Below, piece after piece: positions 60,401 to 64,000 of a stretch of 64,000 nucleotides of DNA. The stretch's first letter is position 1. Every line of letters begins with the position of its first letter. The notes below the pieces were generated by a model that ran no database searches, had not been told where the DNA came from, and saw only the letters and a list, made by a program, of their open reading frames with translations. This DNA comes from Zunongwangia mangrovi (GTDB lineage Bacteria; Bacteroidota; Bacteroidia; Flavobacteriales; Flavobacteriaceae). The translations under genes and the position numbers were made by a program. The stretch covers positions 184,907-248,906 of the forward strand of contig NZ_FOKV01000005.1 of assembly GCF_900112105.1 (NCBI RefSeq). The letters run 5' to 3'.

Positions 60401-62006
60401 CATAGCTAAAACAAGAAATTCTACTCCGTATGTAGGACTTATTTCTCCGCCTCCTCACCACGATATTTATTCTATCGAGGATTTAGCGCAATTGATATTT
60501 GACCTTAAAAATGCGAATAGAGAAGCACGTATCAACGTAAAACTTGTTTCTAAAGTTGGTGTAGGTACTATCGCAGCTGGTGTTGCAAAAGCTAAAGCAG
60601 ACGTTGTTCTTATTTCTGGTTACGATGGTGGTACTGGAGCTTCTCCTCTTACCTCATTAAGACATGCAGGTTTACCTTGGGAATTAGGTATTGCTGAAGC
60701 ACAACAAACTTTGCTTTTAAATAATCTAAGAAGTAGAATTACAGTTGAATGTGACGGACAATTAAAAACAGGACGTGACGTTGCGATCGCTTGTTTACTA
60801 GGTGCTGAAGAGTTTGGTTTCTCTACAGCCCCGCTTGTTGCTTCTGGATGTATTATGATGCGTGCATGTCACCTAAACACATGTCCCGTTGGGATTGCTA
60901 CTCAGGATCCAGAATTAAGAAAGAACTTTAAAGGAACCCCTGAAAACGTAATTAACTTTATGTACTTCGTAGCACAAGAATTGCGTGAAATTATGGCGAG
61001 TCTTGGCTTTAGAACCCTTAACGAAATGGTTGGTCAAAGCCAGAAATTAGACATGGATCGTGCTATAGAGCATTATAAAGCTCAGGGAATCGATTTATCA
61101 AATATTCTATACAAGCCGAATATCGATAAAGACCTTCCGCTTTATAAAACTCAGGATCAAAATCACGGTCTAGAAAATGCTTTAGATTTTGATATTCTTA
61201 GTAAAGCTCACCCGGCTATTTACCGAAAGGAAAAAATGAGTTTGGATTTCGATATTTCCAATATTAATAGAACCACTGGTGCTATCTTAAGTAACGAAAT
61301 ATCTAAAATTCATGGAGAAGGCGGCTTACCAGAGCATACTCTTGATCTAAACTTTAAAGGATCCGCAGGGCAAAGTTTTGGTGCTTTCGCTACACGTGGA
61401 CTTACGATGAATGTTACCGGAAACACTAATGATTACTTCGGAAAAGGTCTTAGTGGAGCTACGCTTACAGTTAAAAAACCTGAAGAGGCCACTTTTAAAT
61501 CTGACGAAAATGTAATTATAGGAAATGTTGCATTATACGGTGCAATAAATGGTGAAGCTTATATTAATGGAATTGGTGGTGAGCGTTTCTGTGTAAGAAA
61601 TTCTGGCGCCAAAGCTGTTATCGAAGGAATTGGCGACCATGGTTGTGAGTATATGACTGGTGGTAGAGCTGTAATATTAGGTAAAATAGGACGTAATTTT
61701 GCAGCTGGTATGAGCGGCGGAATTGCTTATATCTATAATCCAGATAATAAATTAGATAATAACAACTTTAATATGGAGATGATCGAATTAGAACATTTAT
61801 CTAATGATGACGCTTCAGAATTAAAAGAATTAATACAAAATCACTACTATCACACCGATAGTGAAGTTGCAGGCCACATATTAGAGAATTGGGAAGATAA
61901 TCTTTCCAAATTCATTAAAGTAATGCCAATAGAATACAAAAAAGCATTACAGAGAATGGAAGAAGAAAAAAAGAATGAAGAAAACCTGGAACTTAAAACG
62001 GCGTAA
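57483..62006 (+). CDS. gltB: glutamate synthase, large (alpha) subunit
   Basis: A 1507-residue enzyme forming two glutamates from glutamine and 2-oxoglutarate. A 17-residue propeptide precedes C18 (DNCGAGF), the N-terminal nucleophile of the glutaminase domain, which extends to about residue 430. The central and FMN-binding synthase domains follow (GAMSFGSISKEAHE, GVGTIAAGVAKAKADVVLISGYDGGTGASPLTS). The 3Fe-4S cysteines are in CIMMRACHLNTCPVG. A C-terminal GXGXG beta-helix (GLSGATLTV, GGRAVILGKIGRNFAAGMSGG) ends the protein. gltD starts 2 bp after its stop. The electron source, NADPH or ferredoxin, is indicated as NADPH by the adjacent gltD. Confidence 0.96.
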   Translation: MRPKEQGLYLPEFERDNCGAGFICNLKGKRTNDIIHKALDILIRLEHRGAVSADGKTGDGAGILIEIPHNFFKKVCDFDLPEFGEYAAGMVFLPRSKNQLKICKEIFEEEIINQGLNIIGWREVPVDKSCLGSIATLSEPNVQQIFIGKDEDTTDDVFRAKLFAARKIAEHKIYSSNLGEAEYFYLPSLSTKTIIYKGLLMPQDINIYYTDLNDPDLVTKLALVHQRFSTNTFPTWDLAQPFRYMCHNGEINTLRGNLSRMKAREELFESEIFGEDIKKILPVTLEGKSDSASMDMVLEMLLQTGRSLPEAIMMMVPEAWEKNPSMGGSKKAFYEYNACIMEPWDGPASIPFTDGQYIGALLDRNGLRPSRYTVTKDGYVIMSSETGVVDVKPENVELHGRLEPGKMFLVDMVEGRIVGDEEVKEQIVSKRPYRKWLDSNLLPLADIPYTGNKTPVEPVDFKTRQKVFGYTIEDIKTIISPMATQGKEAIGSMGTDIPLAVLSDKPQLLFNYFKQLFAQVTNPPLDGIREEIVTDISLSIGEDKNIFDITPEHAKKLRIQNPVISNEDLDKIKYIDHPDFRAKSISILYEIDKGLNGLEERLEEIVLEIRKAVDEDRNIIILSDRNVSDKLAPIPSLLACSFVHHELKKHKRRSAFGIVIESAEPREPHHFALLFGYGACAINPYMVNEIIYKLSEEGDIDEKDPDVAVKNFNKAIGKGIVKIMNKIGISTLHSYRGSQIFEILGLNKKFTNKYFTNTPSRIEGIGLYEIEKEIQKRYKLAFTPPETDTGLDLEIGGDYRWRRNGERHMLNPASVAKLQQAVKQNSYKTYQEYSNFINNQTKNLMTLRGMFKFKELNPISIDEVEPWTEIVKRFKTGAMSFGSISKEAHENLAIAMNRLQGKSNSGEGGEDANRFTRDPNGNWRNSAIKQVASGRFGVSINYLSNAKEIQIKMAQGAKPGEGGQLPGPKVNPSIAKTRNSTPYVGLISPPPHHDIYSIEDLAQLIFDLKNANREARINVKLVSKVGVGTIAAGVAKAKADVVLISGYDGGTGASPLTSLRHAGLPWELGIAEAQQTLLLNNLRSRITVECDGQLKTGRDVAIACLLGAEEFGFSTAPLVASGCIMMRACHLNTCPVGIATQDPELRKNFKGTPENVINFMYFVAQELREIMASLGFRTLNEMVGQSQKLDMDRAIEHYKAQGIDLSNILYKPNIDKDLPLYKTQDQNHGLENALDFDILSKAHPAIYRKEKMSLDFDISNINRTTGAILSNEISKIHGEGGLPEHTLDLNFKGSAGQSFGAFATRGLTMNVTGNTNDYFGKGLSGATLTVKKPEEATFKSDENVIIGNVALYGAINGEAYINGIGGERFCVRNSGAKAVIEGIGDHGCEYMTGGRAVILGKIGRNFAAGMSGGIAYIYNPDNKLDNNNFNMEMIELEHLSNDDASELKELIQNHYYHTDSEVAGHILENWEDNLSKFIKVMPIEYKKALQRMEEEKKNEENLELKTA

Positions 62007-62008
62007 TA

Positions 62009-63472
62009 ATGGGAAAACTTAGAGGATTTTTAGAATACGACAGAAAAGAGGAAACTACAGAAGCCGTAGAGCTAAGAGTTAAGAATTATAAAGAATTTAC
62101 AAAAGATTTAGATACTGAGGAGCTTAATCATCAAGGAGCTCGTTGTATGGACTGCGGAATTCCGTTTTGCCATAGTGGTTGTCCACTTGGTAATCTAATT
62201 CCGGATTTTAATCATGCTGTTTACCAAAATGATTGGAAAAAAGCATTACAGATTTTACATTCAACAAACAATTTCCCAGAATTCACAGGACGTTTATGCC
62301 CTGCTCCATGCGAATCTGCATGTGTATTGGGAATCATTGAACCTCCAGTATCTATCGAGCTAATTGAAAAATATATAGTTGAAAGAGGTTTTAAAGAAGG
62401 TTGGATCGTACCAAACCCTCCAAAAACAAGAACAGGAAAAAAAGTAGCGGTAGTAGGTTCTGGACCTGCTGGAATGGCTGCTGCACAACAATTAAACCGT
62501 GCAGGCCATGATGTTACTCTATTTGAAAGGGATGCCAAGTTAGGAGGATTACTCCGTTATGGGATTCCAGATTTCAAATTAGATAAATCTGTAATCGACC
62601 GCCGACTTAAGGTTATGGAAGAAGAAGGAATAACCTTCAAACCAAATACTCATGTAGGGGTTAACTACGATGTAGAAGAGCTGAAAGCTTTCGATTCTGT
62701 GGTACTTACAGGTGGAGCAACCCAACGTAGAGGTTTACCAATTCCAGGAGCTGAGGCTAAAGGCGTTGTACAAGCTATGGAATTCCTTAAGAATAACAAC
62801 CAGGTAGTCGATAATTTAAAAGACTTATCTTCTGAACTATCTGCTGAAGGTAAGAACGTAATTGTAATAGGTGGTGGTGACACTGGATCTGACTGTGTGG
62901 GAACCTCTAATCGCCATGGAGCAAAATCAGTTACTAATTTTGAAATTATGCCGATGCCATCAGATAGCAGAACAAAACAAAATCCATGGCCCTACTGGCC
63001 ATTTACCCTAAAGACCAGTAGCTCTCATGAAGAAGGAGTAAATCGAAACTGGAGCATTAGTACTAAAGAGTTCCTTAAAGATAAAGATGGTAACTTAAAA
63101 GGTCTAAAAACAGTAGAGATTGAATGGGTAAAAGGGAAAAAAGGAGAAAGACCACAACTTAAAGAAGTTGAAGGAAGCGAGAAAGAATGGCCCTGCGAAC
63201 TTGCCTTACTTGCTTTAGGTTTTACAGGACCAGAAGCTAGCATAAGCCAGCAACTTGGCTTAGATCTAGATAATAGAACGAATATTAAAGCTGATAACGA
63301 TTATCAAACTAACATCCCTCATATCTTCGCAGCGGGCGATATGCGCCGAGGCCAATCATTAATCGTTTGGGCGATTTCTGAGGGACGTGAGGCTGCTTAC
63401 CACGTGGATAAATATTTAATGGGTAGTAGTAAGTTACCGACCAAGGGTAATGGTGATCTGCCGGCCGCTTAA
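62009..63472 (+). CDS. gltD: glutamate synthase, small (beta) subunit
   Basis: A 487-residue NADPH-oxidising subunit. N-terminal Cys motifs CMDCGIPFCHSGCPLGNLIPDFN and LCPAPCESACVLGI bind 4Fe-4S clusters; AVVGSGPAGMAAAQQLNRAGHDVTLFE binds FAD; VIVIGGGDTGSDCVGT binds NADPH; IFAAGDMRRGQSLIVWAI closes the fold. It supplies electrons to GltB and is transcribed with it. A terminator follows. Confidence 0.96.
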   Translation: MGKLRGFLEYDRKEETTEAVELRVKNYKEFTKDLDTEELNHQGARCMDCGIPFCHSGCPLGNLIPDFNHAVYQNDWKKALQILHSTNNFPEFTGRLCPAPCESACVLGIIEPPVSIELIEKYIVERGFKEGWIVPNPPKTRTGKKVAVVGSGPAGMAAAQQLNRAGHDVTLFERDAKLGGLLRYGIPDFKLDKSVIDRRLKVMEEEGITFKPNTHVGVNYDVEELKAFDSVVLTGGATQRRGLPIPGAEAKGVVQAMEFLKNNNQVVDNLKDLSSELSAEGKNVIVIGGGDTGSDCVGTSNRHGAKSVTNFEIMPMPSDSRTKQNPWPYWPFTLKTSSSHEEGVNRNWSISTKEFLKDKDGNLKGLKTVEIEWVKGKKGERPQLKEVEGSEKEWPCELALLALGFTGPEASISQQLGLDLDNRTNIKADNDYQTNIPHIFAAGDMRRGQSLIVWAISEGREAAYHVDKYLMGSSKLPTKGNGDLPAA

Positions 63473-63498
63473 GGTTTCCGGTAGGATAAATAATATAT

Positions 63499-63533
63499 AA
63501 AAAGCCGCTTTAATTAGATAGAGCGGCTTTTTT
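63499..63533 (+). terminator. terminator of gltB-gltD
   Basis: AAAAGCCGCT ... AGCGGCTTTT stem with T tract, 27 bp after the gltD stop. Confidence 0.88.
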
Positions 63534-63621
63534 ATGGATTATTGTCAGTAGTGTATGGTAGGAAGCCTTATGACTTTCGGTTTGGTTCCTTTTAGTTCAG
63601 TTAACTAAACTTGTATAAAAC

Positions 63622-63655
63622 AAAAAACCCTTACCATTTCTGGCAAGGGTTTTCA
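63622..63655 (-). terminator. terminator of the rRNA operon
   Basis: AAAACCCTTGCC-loop-GGTAAGGGTTTT when read on the minus strand, followed by T residues, just past the 3' end of the 5S gene. Confidence 0.8.
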
Positions 63656-63660
63656 AAAAG

Positions 63661-63770
<110 letters not shown>

Positions 63771-63880
63771 TCGTTACCTATTGCATCAGTTATCAATATA
63801 ACTGATCAACAGTCTAATATGTTGACATGATTAAGAAATAAAAAATACTATAAAACTTAACAAAACTTAGCATTTGGCCG

Positions 63881-63908
63881 TCTCTAAGGAGCTTGCACCC
63901 CTTAGAGA
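63881..63908. other. hairpin in the 23S-5S spacer
   Basis: TCTCTAAGG and CCTTAGAGA pair perfectly over nine bases around a ten-base loop, directly after the 23S 3' end. It is probably part of rRNA processing or a structural spacer element. The rest of the spacer (63771-63880) is AT-rich without features. Confidence 0.5.
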
Positions 63909-63915
63909 ACGTTGC

Positions 63916-64000
63916 ATCAAGCTATACGGATTATTAGTACTACTCGGCTATGACATTACTGCCTTTACACCTATAGCCTATCAACGTGGTCGTCTCCCAC
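63916..64000 (-). rRNA. rrl: 23S ribosomal RNA, 3' end only
   Basis: The minus strand reads GTGGGAGACGACCACGTTGA, then TAGGCTATAGGTGTAAAGGC, AGTAATGTCATAGCCGAGTA, and CTAATAATCCGTATAGCTTG, the conserved 3' terminal helix of 23S rRNA. The gene continues beyond the right edge. The exact 3' end (63914-63918) is approximate. Confidence 0.9.

Overview
The window is chromosomal DNA from a member of the Bacteroidota, most probably family Flavobacteriaceae (Gramella/Zunongwangia-like; the genus is a guess). Grounds: low G+C, TAnnTTTG-type promoter boxes, type IX secretion (T9SS) and gliding genes (porV, gldJ, a SprF/PorP protein and an adhesin with a gliding-type C-terminal domain), a PafA-type phosphatase, a SusC-like peptidase-regulatory N-terminus on the TonB receptor, and the hpt-adk-obg and exbB-exbD-tonB-folC gene orders.

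Layout. 1-2.6 kb: 5' end of radC, mpl (murein tripeptide recycling) and a secreted TPR protein, all minus strand. 2.7-10.1 kb: a surface-adhesin cassette made of a 1577-residue repeat protein exported by T9SS, a SprF/PorP-like outer-membrane partner and an OmpA/PD40 protein, closed by a terminator. 10.3-17 kb: a giant alpha-2-macroglobulin-like protein with an intact CxEQ thioester, and a DUF4136-type lipoprotein. 17.2-21.2 kb: hpt-adk-obg (minus) and purK, purE (plus). 21.6-30.2 kb: an M3 peptidase, an ECF sigma/zinc anti-sigma pair, a UbiA-like membrane protein, gcvP, and a KAS III-like enzyme paired with a short methyltransferase.

30.2-34.2 kb is the accessory part. It holds a one-gene element whose 3' inverted repeat resembles an integron attC site, a TonB-dependent receptor with a small Cys-rich exported protein, and a frameshifted orphan gene beside a possible second repeat relic. 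34.2-44.8 kb: a glycosyltransferase, a PafA-type phosphatase, mlaE-mlaF, DUF389, SprT-like, SDR and M28 genes, and pdhA-pdhC. 44.9-50.1 kb: cdd, porV, gldJ and murF. porU, which sits between porV and gldJ in Flavobacterium johnsoniae, is not there. 50.1-56 kb: two identical tRNA-Val genes, folC, the TonB/ExbD/ExbB energy module, glutamate dehydrogenase and anmK. 56.1-63.5 kb: an acyl-CoA dehydrogenase behind the best promoter in the window, then gltB-gltD. The window ends in the 3' part of an rRNA operon (5S and the end of 23S, minus strand).

Functional links: Mpl and AnmK both recycle cell wall, with MurF on the synthesis side; Gdh and GltBD form the ammonia assimilation node; the adhesin cassette, PorV and GldJ belong to T9SS and surface motility; ExbBD-TonB energises receptors such as the one at 31-33 kb. 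Most of the window is ordinary core genome. The points most worth a second look are the attC-like cassette, the higher-order repeat array of the adhesin, the missing porU, and the decayed gene at 33.6-34.0 kb.
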